IMG/VR virus record: IMGVR_UViG_3300048818_000419
Location: 1-25,177 of that record
Source of the DNA: a virus
DNA length: 25,177 bases
Direction: 5' to 3' (one strand)
In this document: positions 1 through 8,601 of the stretch, one piece after another
How the letters are laid out: each line of letters starts with the position of its first letter
Position numbering within the stretch: the first letter of the stretch is position 1
Translations under genes and position numbers: made by a program
Notes under the pieces: generated by a model
What the model was told of the DNA's origin: nothing
Database searches by the model: none
Seen by the model: the letters and a program-made list of their open reading frames with translations, nothing else

Positions 1-1422
1 ATGTCGAGTGTGCCCCCCGACCTTCTCGGTGTGGCACGCGAGACACCATTGCGGGGCTTGATTCGCGACAGTCTGACCGAATGGACGAAGTGCGCCCTCA
101 GCCCAGTAGATCAAGAACCAGCGGCGCATCACCATGCACTCATTCGCGAGCTGCAGGAAATCAGCACGGGCGCCAACGCCCGGCTCATTGTGCTGATGCC
201 ACCGGGGTCAGCAAAATCGACCTATGCATCGATCCTGTTCCCAGCTTGGTGGTTCACCCAACATCCGCGAAGTTCGGTCATCGGTGTCTCGCATACGGCA
301 AGCCTGGGCGAGCACTTCGGCCGACAAGTCCGCAATCTGATTGCGGACCGTCGGCTGCGCCTGGGGTACGAGTTGGTGCAAGATAGCCGTGCCGCAGGGT
401 ACTGGCGAACAACCAGCGGCGGCGAATACTTTGTCTGTGGGGTTCGCGGCCCGATTACTGGTCGACGAGCCGATCTCGCCCTGATCGACGATCCGATCAA
501 ATCACAGGCCGAGGTTACCAACGCGCGACTTCGCGAAAAACTCTGGAGTTGGCTTCAATCGGAACTGCTCACTCGCCTCAAGCCACGCGGTCGCGTTGTG
601 CTGGTGATGACCCGGTGGCACGAAGACGATATTGGAGGGCGCCTCCAGGCACTTGACCGCGCCGAATGGCGCATCCTCAGGTTGGCGGGGTTCGCCGAGA
701 GCGACGATCCCGTCGGTCGTTGCCTCGGCGCTCCAATATGGCCGGAGTGGGAGGACGTATCGGGTTTGCTCGGCAAGCGTGCGTCGGTCGGGGAACGAGT
801 TTGGTACTCGATGTATCAGCAGTCCCCTGAGACGATCGAAGGTGGTCTATTCCGCTGCGATCGCATCGACACCCTGAGCGACGGGCCCGAAATTGGCAAC
901 GGCCGCGTTGTCCGAGCTTGGGACCTTGCGTCCACAGCGGCGACCAGCGGCACCGATCCGGACTGGACGGTGGGGTTGAAGCTCCTCGCCGTCAATACTG
1001 GCCGCTATGTCGTATTGGACATTGTTCGGTTGCGTGGCAGCCCGCACGAAGTCACGGCGACAGTTGTCTCGACGGCCCAGCGGGATGGTCGGTCGGTCTC
1101 GATCGGCTTGCCGGAAGATCCCGGCCAAGCAGGGAAGGCTCAGGTGGCTTATTTTTCTCGACTTCTTGCCGGATATTACGTCACATCGTCGCGGGAGACC
1201 GGTTCCAAGATGACGCGCGCGATGCCCGTAGCGTCGCAAGTCGAAGCCCGAAGCTTTGCGATCGTGCAGAGCAGATGGAACCATGCGTTTCTGGACGAGT
1301 TGGGTGATTTTCCCGACGGTCGCAAGGACGATCAGGTCGATGCACTGTCACGAGCATTTTCCATGCTAACTCAGTCCGGCGCGCCCACTCGTCGCCTCAA
1401 GACGACGCACCTTGCACGTTAG
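1..1422 (+). CDS. Phage terminase large subunit (TerL)
   Basis: This is the packaging motor: the ATPase pumps DNA through the portal and the nuclease cuts concatemers. The protein is 473 aa. A Walker A-like motif MPPGSAKST lies at about residues 66-74. A Walker B, LALIDDP, lies at about 159-165, followed by the motor-domain motif VMTRWHEDD at about 202-210. The C-terminal RNase H-like nuclease domain starts near AWDLAST (D308), has GLPEDPGQAGK at about 369-379, and ends with the acidic cluster DDQVDALSRAF at about 443-453. This layout matches the TIGR01630/Terminase_6C-type family. The ATG is the first base of the window, so an upstream start cannot be excluded, but the length is normal for the family and the N-terminus looks complete. 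No small terminase subunit is visible; it would lie upstream. The portal gene follows after 48 bp. Confidence 0.95.
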   Translation: MSSVPPDLLGVARETPLRGLIRDSLTEWTKCALSPVDQEPAAHHHALIRELQEISTGANARLIVLMPPGSAKSTYASILFPAWWFTQHPRSSVIGVSHTASLGEHFGRQVRNLIADRRLRLGYELVQDSRAAGYWRTTSGGEYFVCGVRGPITGRRADLALIDDPIKSQAEVTNARLREKLWSWLQSELLTRLKPRGRVVLVMTRWHEDDIGGRLQALDRAEWRILRLAGFAESDDPVGRCLGAPIWPEWEDVSGLLGKRASVGERVWYSMYQQSPETIEGGLFRCDRIDTLSDGPEIGNGRVVRAWDLASTAATSGTDPDWTVGLKLLAVNTGRYVVLDIVRLRGSPHEVTATVVSTAQRDGRSVSIGLPEDPGQAGKAQVAYFSRLLAGYYVTSSRETGSKMTRAMPVASQVEARSFAIVQSRWNHAFLDELGDFPDGRKDDQVDALSRAFSMLTQSGAPTRRLKTTHLAR

Positions 1423-1470
1423 GCAGCGAAGTTATGCTATCTTTCATGGCTAGCCCGCCGCGGGGACCCG

Positions 1471-2889
1471 ATGTTCGATACTATTTGTGAGTTCATCCCG
1501 CGCGATGGCGATTATTCACCGCGTACACGCTCTCTCGATATACTTCGACGAGTGCTAAATGGCACATTATATGATGTTTTGCCGTACCAATTTCATCAGG
1601 AACGTACCGGTGCCGGCGAGTACATTCCCTTGCGCAATCGGCGCCCAAGCGTTAGGTATGCGCTATGCCGCGTCGTAGTCGAAGACAGCGTATCTCTGTT
1701 ATTCAGTGAGGGACATTTTCCTACGATCGACTGCCCGGACCTAGCAGCGACCGCGTTCCTCGCAAATGTGGTTAAAGAGACGCGTCTCAACCAGGTCATG
1801 ATAGATGCCGCAATTCGAGGTTCGATTGGATCGGTTGCGATCTTGCTACGCCTCCTTCGCGGTCGCGTGTTCCTCGACGTCCTCGACACCTCCTATCTCA
1901 CGCCAACTTGGGACGTCGAAGCGCCCGACATGCTGGTTCGAGTAACCGAGAAATACAAAGTCTCGGGTCAGACACTTGCCACAAACGGCTACGATGTCGT
2001 CGATGCCACGGACGACTATTGGTTCATGAGGTGTTGGGATACGCAGAACGAGACGTGGTTCGTACCCTATCCGGTCGGCGAGGTCATCGAGCCGCTGGTT
2101 GACCCTTCCAGAAGCGTCCGTCACGGCCTCGGTTTCGTGCCCCTCGTCTGGATTCGCAATCTGCCGGGGCCCTCCGCCAGCGGCGACCCGAATGATGGAG
2201 CATGCACATTTCGAGCTGCAATAGAAACACAAATCGAGATTGACTATCAGCTCAGCCAGGCCGGCCGCGGATTGAAGTACAGCAGCGACCCCACCTTGCT
2301 GATCAAGGAACCCGCGACGACCGACTCAGAAATCGTCAAGGGTGCCGGCAACGCGCTCGTTGTCAGCGAGAAAGGCGATGCCAAGCTGCTTGAGATAGGT
2401 GGGACTGCGTCCGCCGCGGTGATCGACTACGTGCGTGTCCTGCGTGAGATGGCTCTCGAAAGTGTGCATGGCAATAGGGCCAGTGCGGATCGGTTGACGG
2501 CGGCACAGTCCGGCCGTGCCCTGGAACTGCTGAACCAGGGGCTTATCTGGCTCGCCGACAATCTGCGTATCAGCTATGGTGAAGGTGCGCTGCTCCAGCT
2601 CGCTGGGATGATCCTTCGCGCCACGCAGCTGTACCAGCTGAACATAATGGGTAGTCAGATATCGGGCCTGGACCCTACCACGCGCCTTTCGCTGAAGTGG
2701 CCGCGTTGGTACGCCCCGACCTCTGATGATCGCCAAAAGGACGCGCAGACACTGTCGACCCTTGCGGCTGCGGGTCTCATCAGTCGCGAGTCCGCGGTGA
2801 AGTCGATCGCCGATACCTATGACATTGAAGATGTTCCTGCGGAGCTTTCCCGAATTTCCGAAGATCTTGTATTGGACAAGGAAAATTGA
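1471..2889 (+). CDS. Phage portal protein (SPP1 gp6-like)
   Basis: This 472-aa protein should form the dodecameric portal at the unique head vertex, the docking site for TerL and the head-tail connectors. The N-terminal third (about residues 60-82, RYALCRVVVEDSVSLLFSEG) resembles the start of the SPP1 gp6-like portal core. Mixed alpha/beta wing segments follow, then a long helical region around residues 320-390 (VIDYVRVLREMALESVHG and on) that would supply stem and crown helices. Position directly after TerL and directly before a scaffold-like gene and the capsid gene supports the call. The ATG at 1471 has only a weak upstream GGGGA. The TGA at 2887-2889 overlaps the next ATG by one base, which suggests translational coupling. 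The exact portal subfamily is inferred from patterns I remember, not from an alignment. Confidence 0.85.
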   Translation: MFDTICEFIPRDGDYSPRTRSLDILRRVLNGTLYDVLPYQFHQERTGAGEYIPLRNRRPSVRYALCRVVVEDSVSLLFSEGHFPTIDCPDLAATAFLANVVKETRLNQVMIDAAIRGSIGSVAILLRLLRGRVFLDVLDTSYLTPTWDVEAPDMLVRVTEKYKVSGQTLATNGYDVVDATDDYWFMRCWDTQNETWFVPYPVGEVIEPLVDPSRSVRHGLGFVPLVWIRNLPGPSASGDPNDGACTFRAAIETQIEIDYQLSQAGRGLKYSSDPTLLIKEPATTDSEIVKGAGNALVVSEKGDAKLLEIGGTASAAVIDYVRVLREMALESVHGNRASADRLTAAQSGRALELLNQGLIWLADNLRISYGEGALLQLAGMILRATQLYQLNIMGSQISGLDPTTRLSLKWPRWYAPTSDDRQKDAQTLSTLAAAGLISRESAVKSIADTYDIEDVPAELSRISEDLVLDKEN

Positions 2890-3299
2890 TGTCAGACGAC
2901 ACTCCTACGCCGACTGCCGCAAATGATCCTCTCGAAGAGCTACGGGCTCGAGCTGAGGCTCTGGAACGTCAACTCGCAGAGGTGCAACTGCGTACCGAAG
3001 CTCAGCTCATTCGAGCCGGACTGAAGGTCGAGGCTGTTCGTGCCGGCATGGTTGATCTCGATGGGCTCAAGCTCATCGACCCTTCCGAAGTGAAGCTAGA
3101 TGCGGGCGGCGAGGTCGAGGGCGCGCCAGCACTGATGGCGCGACTCAAGAAAGCCAAACCATGGCTATTCGCGGCGGCTTCGTTGTCCAGCACAGCGATT
3201 CCACCGCCGGCTCAGGCACTTCGGCAAAAATTAGCGACCGAAATGACGGATGCCGAGTACCGCACGGCGCGGCAGGCTGTTGTGAGGAATCGGGGTTAG
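2889..3299 (+). CDS. Scaffold-like protein (GP20-type minor structural)
   Basis: The protein is 136 aa from the ATG at 2889. An upstream in-frame TTG at 2886 is less likely, because the ATG sits in a TGATG overlap with an AAGGAAAA ribosome site just before it. Residues about 14-45 form a charged, heptad-like helix (EELRARAEALERQLAEVQLR), a likely coiled coil. The second half, with LIDPSEVKLDAGGEVEG followed by LMARLKKAKPWLF, matches the C-terminal pattern of phage minor structural/scaffolding proteins of the GP20 type. Scaffolds guide capsid assembly and are lost before DNA filling. The position between portal and capsid genes fits. It is shorter than the usual GP20 proteins and has no visible protease domain. 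Confidence 0.7.
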   Translation: MSDDTPTPTAANDPLEELRARAEALERQLAEVQLRTEAQLIRAGLKVEAVRAGMVDLDGLKLIDPSEVKLDAGGEVEGAPALMARLKKAKPWLFAAASLSSTAIPPPAQALRQKLATEMTDAEYRTARQAVVRNRG

Positions 3300-3365
3300 A
3301 CATACATCGGCGAGATTAATTGATCGTTCGGGTTGGTACACTGACATATCGAGGGATTGCTTCAA

Positions 3366-4688
3366 ATGGGAATTCAGAACTTTCCGGCCGCTCTGCAGCC
3401 GATCATCCAGCAGGGCTTTCTGGAGCGCGAGTTTATGCAGGCGCTCCACTCCCGCCTAGGCTATCGCGCCTGCGCAGATCGTGAGGAGTTCGCGGTCGGC
3501 ATTGGTGAGACCCTAACCAAGACGCGAGCCGGACTGAAACCGACCGTTACAACGCCGTTGGCTCCGAATACGAATACGAATTTCGATAACGGCCTGACAC
3601 CGACCACCTGGGGAGTGGAGCAGTACACGATCACGATCAATCACTACGCGGCGACGACCGACCTCAACATGGTCACTAATCGCGTGGGTATCGCCTCGCA
3701 GTTCCTGCAAAATGCCTATGTAAACGGCGAGCAGGCGGCCCGCAGCTTGGATGAACTGGCACGGAATGCGCTTTTCAATTCCTACTTTGGAGGCAACACG
3801 CGTGTGCGCGTCACGTTGTCAAGTGCTGGTCCGGCGGTGTCGGTTGACGATATCCGCGGTTTCCAGAACGCGTTCGTGAACGGCGTGCAGCAGTCGGTCA
3901 GCAGTTCAAACCCCCTTACGGTTACCGTCGGCGTGGACGCCTATACCCTCGTCACCGCGGCCGCCGATACGACCAACGTATCGACAGCGCCCAATGGTAT
4001 CTCTGGTGTACTGACCTTTTCCGGGAATGTTTCTGTGAGCGATGGCACAGCCGCAAACCCGATCGTGTCGGCGAACGCATCAGTTATTGTGCGCCCTTCG
4101 CAGCGGTCCAACAGCTGTGCATTGGTTGCAGGCGACACGCTCGTGATGGCCAATTTGCTCGACGCCGTCGCAAAGCTCCGCGTGAATGCAGTGCCGGAAA
4201 TCGACGGAGCTTACAATTGCTATCTCGATCCGGTCTCAGCCCGTCAGCTGTTTGCGGATCCCGATTTCAAGCAGCTGTTTCAGGGTGCGACATCCGCAAA
4301 TCAAGTGTTTCGCAAAGGCATGACGAATGACTTCTTGGGCTTGCGCTTCATGCCCACGACCGAAGCTTTTGTTCAGTCACACCCCACGCTCGCAGGCCTA
4401 TTGATCCGTCGCCCGATCATTTGTGGTCAGGGTGCGCTGATCGAGGGTACATTTGCTGGCATGGCAGCCGACGACGTTGCCCCCGCTGATTCGATTGTCG
4501 CGGTGGTCGATGGTGTGGCGATGGTTACCCGCGAGCCGATCGACCGGCTGCAGCAGATCATCGCCCAGTCGTGGTATTGGATGGGCGGCTACTGCGCGCC
4601 ATCCGACACCACCACCAGTCCAACCACCGTACCTACCGCAACCAACGCTGCGTTTAAGCGCGCGGTGATGGTCGAGCATATCGGTTAA
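3366..4688 (+). CDS. Major capsid protein (HK97 fold, N4-gp56-like)
   Basis: The protein is 440 aa from the ATG at 3366, which has a GAGGG ribosome site at 3351-3355 with a 10-nt spacer. A TTG at 3357 would leave almost no spacer. The order of segments is typical of an HK97-fold capsid: an N-terminal arm, an E-loop-like stretch (GETLTKTRAGLKP, about residues 47-59), a long spine-helix region (about 108-140, with EQAARSLDELARNALFNSY), and a C-terminal axial region including YNCYLDPVSARQLFADPDF (about 283-301). The last resembles the 'Y..i.dP..a.dL..D..f' pattern of N4-gp56-type capsids. Residues about 180-248 are beta-rich and Thr/Ser/Val-rich and look like an insertion domain. A Pro/Thr-rich linker (about 411-427) precedes the C-terminus. 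No N-terminal protease or cleavage signal is evident. Confidence 0.88.
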   Translation: MGIQNFPAALQPIIQQGFLEREFMQALHSRLGYRACADREEFAVGIGETLTKTRAGLKPTVTTPLAPNTNTNFDNGLTPTTWGVEQYTITINHYAATTDLNMVTNRVGIASQFLQNAYVNGEQAARSLDELARNALFNSYFGGNTRVRVTLSSAGPAVSVDDIRGFQNAFVNGVQQSVSSSNPLTVTVGVDAYTLVTAAADTTNVSTAPNGISGVLTFSGNVSVSDGTAANPIVSANASVIVRPSQRSNSCALVAGDTLVMANLLDAVAKLRVNAVPEIDGAYNCYLDPVSARQLFADPDFKQLFQGATSANQVFRKGMTNDFLGLRFMPTTEAFVQSHPTLAGLLIRRPIICGQGALIEGTFAGMAADDVAPADSIVAVVDGVAMVTREPIDRLQQIIAQSWYWMGGYCAPSDTTTSPTTVPTATNAAFKRAVMVEHIG

Positions 4689-4708
4689 TTGGCCGGGATA
4701 AAACAGCT

Positions 4709-5017
4709 ATGGCCACAGGATCCGTTACGCCGTTCCGGCCGACCGGGACGGTTTCGATCAGTGCCGGCACTACCTCAGCCAGCGTCCAGCTGGCTGGGGG
4801 CGGTGATTCTGTCGTGGTAACCAACACGACTGCTGCAATCACCTACGTCCGATTCGGCGCGGACCCGTCGGTAACCGCGTCCGCGGCCGACATGCCCGTT
4901 CTGCCGAATGCCCGTATCATGCTCGCGGTGAACAGCCTCATTGCATACGCTGCCGCCGTATTGGCTTCGGGCAGCGGCGCGGTTCTTCTGACCCGTGGTG
5001 ACGGATCCTTTCTGTGA
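4709..5017 (+). CDS. Small beta-rich head-region protein, function unknown
   Basis: This is a 102-aa protein with no family I can name securely. It is rich in Ser, Thr, Ala, Val and Gly, with alternating strand-like segments (TVSISAGTTSASVQLAGG, SVVVTNTTAAITYVRFG) and a short C-terminal GAVLLTRGDG. This composition fits a small beta-sandwich, and the position right after the capsid gene fits a decoration (cement) or minor head protein. That role is inference. There is no signal peptide or membrane segment; the hydrophobic run near residues 71-87 is short and interrupted. The ATG at 4709 has a weak ribosome site. The stop TGA at 5015-5017 overlaps the GTG start of the next gene, which supports it as part of the operon. 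Confidence 0.6.
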   Translation: MATGSVTPFRPTGTVSISAGTTSASVQLAGGGDSVVVTNTTAAITYVRFGADPSVTASAADMPVLPNARIMLAVNSLIAYAAAVLASGSGAVLLTRGDGSFL

Positions 5018-5394
5018 TTCCTCTCACTGACGCTGAAAAGACTGATGTTCGCCGATATTGCGGTTATCCGGCGTATGGGGCAGCGCCCGTCGGATTTCAG
5101 ACGTGGCGATTTTACCAAGTCTACGGCCTGCTGGAATTTCGCATGAACAACCTCTCGCAAGCCGAGACTGGCATCGCGCGGCGGTATCTCGTCGCATTGC
5201 ATGGCCTGGAAGCTGCCGTCCCGCGCTCCGGCGAAAATCTGGACACGGATCAAGCCGCCGTGTGGACCCACAATCGTGATGAGACGCGTGATCGCACCCG
5301 TCTTTTCGACAGTTGGTGTCGTCGTCTTTGTGGCTTTCTTGGCATTCCTGCTGGGCCCGCACTGACCGACGGCGGCATCAGTTTCGTGGTTTAA
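5014..5394 (+). CDS. Putative head-tail connector (adaptor) protein
   Basis: The protein is 126 aa, starting with GTG at 5014 in a GTGA overlap with the preceding stop. The N-terminus LTDAEKTDVRRYCGYPAYG is followed by predicted helices (WRFYQVYGLLEFRMNNL, AETGIARRYLVALHGLEAAV and RTRLFDSWCRRLCGFLGI). A compact, mostly helical protein in this slot suits an adaptor that sits below the portal, as HK97 gp6 or SPP1 gp15 do. I know similar proteins only as hypothetical genes in alphaproteobacterial phages, so the function rests on position and secondary structure. The TAA stop at 5392-5394 is immediately followed by the next ATG. Confidence 0.6.
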   Translation: MIPLTDAEKTDVRRYCGYPAYGAAPVGFQTWRFYQVYGLLEFRMNNLSQAETGIARRYLVALHGLEAAVPRSGENLDTDQAAVWTHNRDETRDRTRLFDSWCRRLCGFLGIPAGPALTDGGISFVV

Positions 5395-6039
5395 ATGGAC
5401 GAATCCCGCCTCCAGGATCGGATCAGTTGGGGCCTGAACGTCGCCGCGCGATCCGTTGGGGCACCCACGGATGCCTATCGACCTTCGGGCGCTATGGAGC
5501 CGCTGCGTCCTGTCAATCGGTTCCTTCGTCTGCGCGCCGCATTCAGTAACGTGCACGGAGGGTTCGAGCGACCTAACACCTATGATCACTCGCTATGGAA
5601 TGGCATCTTCGACTCCGCGTATACCCGCGTCGGAGACTACTTGGTGCAGCAGAGTGGCACCTGGTTCATTGCTGCTCAGCAATCTCTGATGCCGGTCCTA
5701 TGTGTCCGCGCAGATCGGATGGTATCGTTTACCCGTCCCGCCGCGCCAACCGCCAGCGGCGTGAATACGTATGGTGGGGTCACTACCGCAACCAACATGC
5801 CCCTGCTGACGAACTGGCCAGCCAGTGTCCGAGCTGCCTCAATCGGGGGGACCCCGTCAGCCGATCTTCCCGGCGATTCATCAGTGTCGCATTGGACCGT
5901 GCTACTGCCCGCCCAGCCTGATGTCGTCCTTCTCGTCGCCGATCTGATGACCGACGATCTAGGGCGCAATGCTGTTGTTTCGTCAGCAGAGTTGACGAAC
6001 CTGGGCTGGCGTCTTTCCGTCAAGCAGGCTGCGACCTGA
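5395..6039 (+). CDS. Putative head-tail stopper/neck protein
   Basis: The protein is 214 aa and starts directly after the preceding TAA. A helical N-terminus is followed by a segment with YTRVGDYLVQQSGTWFIAAQ (about residues 75-94). This reads like the beta-barrel core of head-closure proteins, which often hold a 'GD.l....g.wfv' pattern. The C-terminus (DLMTDDLGRNAVVSSAELTNLGW, about 182-204) is again strand-rich and ends in LSVKQAAT. Position between the connector-like and terminator-like genes fits a stopper that retains packaged DNA. Family membership is not certain. The TGA at 6037-6039 overlaps the next ATG by one base. Confidence 0.55.
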   Translation: MDESRLQDRISWGLNVAARSVGAPTDAYRPSGAMEPLRPVNRFLRLRAAFSNVHGGFERPNTYDHSLWNGIFDSAYTRVGDYLVQQSGTWFIAAQQSLMPVLCVRADRMVSFTRPAAPTASGVNTYGGVTTATNMPLLTNWPASVRAASIGGTPSADLPGDSSVSHWTVLLPAQPDVVLLVADLMTDDLGRNAVVSSAELTNLGWRLSVKQAAT

Positions 6040-6857
6040 TGGCAGACGAATCCGATGTGGAGAACGCACTGGTCGCGCTAGCTTCGGCTGCTCTCTACCC
6101 GAGCGGCACCAACTCACCAAGCGTTCCGGGACCTGATTGTCGTATTTATCGAGGCTGGCCGAGCTCGGCTGCGCTCGACGCAGACCTTACCGCGGGGCGG
6201 ATCAACGTCACGGTGTTTCCCGCGGCCGGCCACGCGCGCACCACAACGCGATACACCCAAAACCGGTGCGGCAGTCCGACTCAACCGACTCTAACCGCGT
6301 CGGTATCAGGTACCTCAGTGACGTTCGGGGGTTCCGCGGTCCTCGGCCAAGTGGTCGGAATTCTCGTTGGCGGCCAAAGTGGCGAAAGTTATGCCTACCG
6401 TATTCAACCCGGCGACAGTCCGGCCCTGGTTGCAGCTAACTTGGCAACTCTAGTCCGAGCAAATGCAATCGTTCAATTGTCGGGCTCCACGCTAATTATT
6501 CCCGGCACCGGCGACTTGATAGCCCGCGTGGTCGCGGACGGGTCCGCTCAGCAGGAGATTCGACGACAAGAACAGATCTTTCGTGTTACCTGTTGGTGTC
6601 CAACACCGATGTCGCGTGACGCAGCAGCTATTGCAATCGACTTGGCACTCGCACAGTCGGTATTTATCACTCTTTCCGACGGCTCGATGGGCAAGCTGAC
6701 CTACACCGGAACGACCGCGTTCGATCAATCTCAGGACGCGCTGCTCTATCGTCGCGACCTGCTGTACCAGGTTGAGTACCCGACTATCATCAGCACATCG
6801 CCACCGGCGATGTTGTTTGGTGACTTGTTGCTGAACGCGGCCAATTTCACGGCCTGA
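6039..6857 (+). CDS. Putative tail terminator/completion protein with inserted beta-domain
   Basis: The protein is 272 aa in a TGATG overlap with the gene before. Residues about 1-75 (LVALASAALYPSG, IYRGWPSSAALDADLTAGRINVTVF, TTTRY) and about 169-252 (EQIFRVTCWCPTPMSRDAAAIAIDLAL, LLYRRDLLYQVEYPTI) read as two halves of a tail terminator-like alpha/beta fold. The middle segment, about 81-168, is strand-rich (TLTASVSGTSVTFGG, VVGILVGGQSGESYAYRI) and looks like an Ig-like or LysM-like insertion displayed on the neck. The final 20 residues are a hydrophobic tail. Immediate placement before the sheath operon supports a role at the top of the tail. The split-fold reading is inference; relatives I remember are annotated only as hypothetical phage proteins. 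Confidence 0.6.
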   Translation: MADESDVENALVALASAALYPSGTNSPSVPGPDCRIYRGWPSSAALDADLTAGRINVTVFPAAGHARTTTRYTQNRCGSPTQPTLTASVSGTSVTFGGSAVLGQVVGILVGGQSGESYAYRIQPGDSPALVAANLATLVRANAIVQLSGSTLIIPGTGDLIARVVADGSAQQEIRRQEQIFRVTCWCPTPMSRDAAAIAIDLALAQSVFITLSDGSMGKLTYTGTTAFDQSQDALLYRRDLLYQVEYPTIISTSPPAMLFGDLLLNAANFTA

Positions 6858-6871
6858 TTTTCGGAGAACCC

Positions 6872-7021
6872 ATGAATATCCACTTGATTGTGGTAAAGCC
6901 ATTTGATGGCCTCGCCCGCGGTGATACGGTCACCGATCCAACGCGTATTGCGCAAGTTCTCAACAGCGAATGGGCGCACTCTGTGGTACGCGTTCTCGCG
7001 GCGCCCGCGAAAAAGGATTGA
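6872..7021 (+). CDS. Small pre-sheath protein, 49 aa (DUF2635-like position)
   Basis: This small gene is easily overlooked. ATG at 6872 has a GGAG ribosome site at 6863-6866 with a 5-nt spacer, and the TGA at 7019-7021 overlaps the sheath ATG by one base. The 49-aa product begins MNIHLIVVKPFDGLARGDTV and ends AAPAKKD. A short protein starting with a 'VKP..G..' pattern directly upstream of the sheath gene is the arrangement of Mu gp38/DUF2635. The length, spacing and opening residues agree, though I cannot confirm homology. The function of that family is not established as far as I know. A tight ribosome site at one end and stop/start coupling at the other make chance unlikely. Confidence 0.7.
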   Translation: MNIHLIVVKPFDGLARGDTVTDPTRIAQVLNSEWAHSVVRVLAAPAKKD

Positions 7022-8589
7022 TGTCTATGCCGATCTTTCAACAAGGCAGCCTTAACACCACCGCATTGGTGGTGCCGGATCTCTATGTTCAGATAGTCCC
7101 ACCACAAAATCTCGTACTGAATGGTGTGCCGACAAATGTCGTCGGCGTGGTTGGTACCGCCTCGTGGGGAGCCGCCAGCCAGCCCGTAATTGTGGCCACT
7201 ATGGGCGATTACGCGGCTAGCTTTGGCCCCGTCATTGCCCGCCAATATGACATGGGCACTCAGGTCGCGACGGCTGTACAGCAGGGCGCGCAGAACTTCC
7301 GGTGCGTTCGCGTCACCGACGGTACCGATACGGCCGCCCAGGTCGCGGTCCCCAACACGACATTTACGTTTACCGCGTTGTATACCGGCTCACTGGGAAA
7401 CCAGGTTGTGCTGGCACTAAACGCTGGTTCCCAGGCCAACACGTGGCGTCTGACGACACTCCTCCCCGGGCTTCAGCCCGAACTATATGATAACATTGGA
7501 GGGTCAGGAGCGGCTTTCTGGACAGCACTGGCCGATGCGGTCAATCGGGGGCAGGGCCCGCAGCGTGGTCCGTCTCAGCTTGTGATTGCGAGCAGCGGTG
7601 GTGCTATAGCCACCCCATCCAGCTTTGCCATCACGCTTGGTGCCGGAACAGCGGGGTCCGATGGAGCAACTGGTGTCGCCGCAAGCCAGCTCGTAGGCTC
7701 GGATGTACCGCCCAGGGCCGGCATGTACGCGTTGCGCGGTCAGGGCTGCGGCATCGGCCTTCTGGCAGACGCTACTGATGCAACCCAGTGGACGACACAG
7801 GCCGGATTCGGTCTGCAAGAGGGCGTTTATATGATTTTGACCGGACCACCCGGCGATACAATTCAGAACGCGGTCAACGTCAAAGCCCAGGCCGGCCTCG
7901 ATAGCTATGCTGCCAAGCTCATGTTTGGCGACTGGCTATGGTGGTCCGACCAGGTCAATAACGTTGTTCGATTGGTGTCGCCGCAGGGCTTCGCGGCCGG
8001 CCGCCTGGCGAACCTGTCTCCGGAGCAATCCAGTCTTAATAAGCAGCTTTATAGTGTCATCGGCAGTCAGAAATCCGGAACACCCGGGTCGGGTCAATCA
8101 ACTTCTTATTCTTCGGCCGATCTCGCAGTCCTGATCGGGGCCGGCATTGATGTTGTCAGCAATCCTCAGCCTGGTGGAGCATATTGGGGTGTGCGCGCGG
8201 GGCACAATTCGTCTTCAAACCTTGCCACCAACGGAGACAACTACACGCGCCTCACAAACTATCTTGCTGAGACCCTTGCTGCCGGAATGGGCCTGTTCGT
8301 CGGGCAATTGATCAATGCGACCCTGTTTCAACAAATTCGAGCAACGCAACTTGCCTTTTTGCAGAACATGTTCAACCAGGGCATTCTGGGAAGCGCCGAC
8401 GGGAGCCTTCCCTTCAGCGTAATCTGCGACACCTCAAACAATCCTGCCAGCCGCACCGGCCTTGGGTATGTTCAATCCGATGCCCAGGTTCAGTATCAGT
8501 CGATCAACGAGAAGTTCGTTGTGAACATCGAGGGCGGCCAGACTGTTGTAGTGTCCGTTCAGACGCTGCCCAACGGGCAACCGACGTAA
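7021..8589 (+). CDS. Contractile tail sheath protein
   Basis: The protein is 522 aa. It polymerises around the tail tube and contracts on infection. The N-terminal region GVPTNVVGVVGTASWG (about residues 35-50), followed by PVIVATMGDYAASFGP, is the typical sheath opening. The C-terminal part (INATLFQQIRATQLAFLQNMFNQG, then INEKFVVNIEGGQTVVVSV) matches the conserved sheath handshake domain. I chose the ATG at 7021, which overlaps the preceding stop. An ATG at 7027 is equally plausible and has the better distance (9 nt) from AAGGA at 7013-7017. A longer in-frame ATG at 6970 lies inside the preceding small gene and lacks a good site. The tail tube gene follows after 12 bp. Confidence 0.93.
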   Translation: MSMPIFQQGSLNTTALVVPDLYVQIVPPQNLVLNGVPTNVVGVVGTASWGAASQPVIVATMGDYAASFGPVIARQYDMGTQVATAVQQGAQNFRCVRVTDGTDTAAQVAVPNTTFTFTALYTGSLGNQVVLALNAGSQANTWRLTTLLPGLQPELYDNIGGSGAAFWTALADAVNRGQGPQRGPSQLVIASSGGAIATPSSFAITLGAGTAGSDGATGVAASQLVGSDVPPRAGMYALRGQGCGIGLLADATDATQWTTQAGFGLQEGVYMILTGPPGDTIQNAVNVKAQAGLDSYAAKLMFGDWLWWSDQVNNVVRLVSPQGFAAGRLANLSPEQSSLNKQLYSVIGSQKSGTPGSGQSTSYSSADLAVLIGAGIDVVSNPQPGGAYWGVRAGHNSSSNLATNGDNYTRLTNYLAETLAAGMGLFVGQLINATLFQQIRATQLAFLQNMFNQGILGSADGSLPFSVICDTSNNPASRTGLGYVQSDAQVQYQSINEKFVVNIEGGQTVVVSVQTLPNGQPT

Positions 8590-8601
8590 GGAGATCCTAA
8601 C

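Noticed and set aside
3300-3365. Possible promoter upstream of the capsid gene (TTGATC at 3320)
   Set aside because: No good -10 box at 16-18 bp; closest candidates are GACATA or CATATC. A run-through late operon explains expression.
4843-5589. Minus-strand 248-residue open frame spanning three head genes
   Set aside because: It crosses boundaries of well-packed + strand genes with overlapping stops and starts; product has no recognisable domain.
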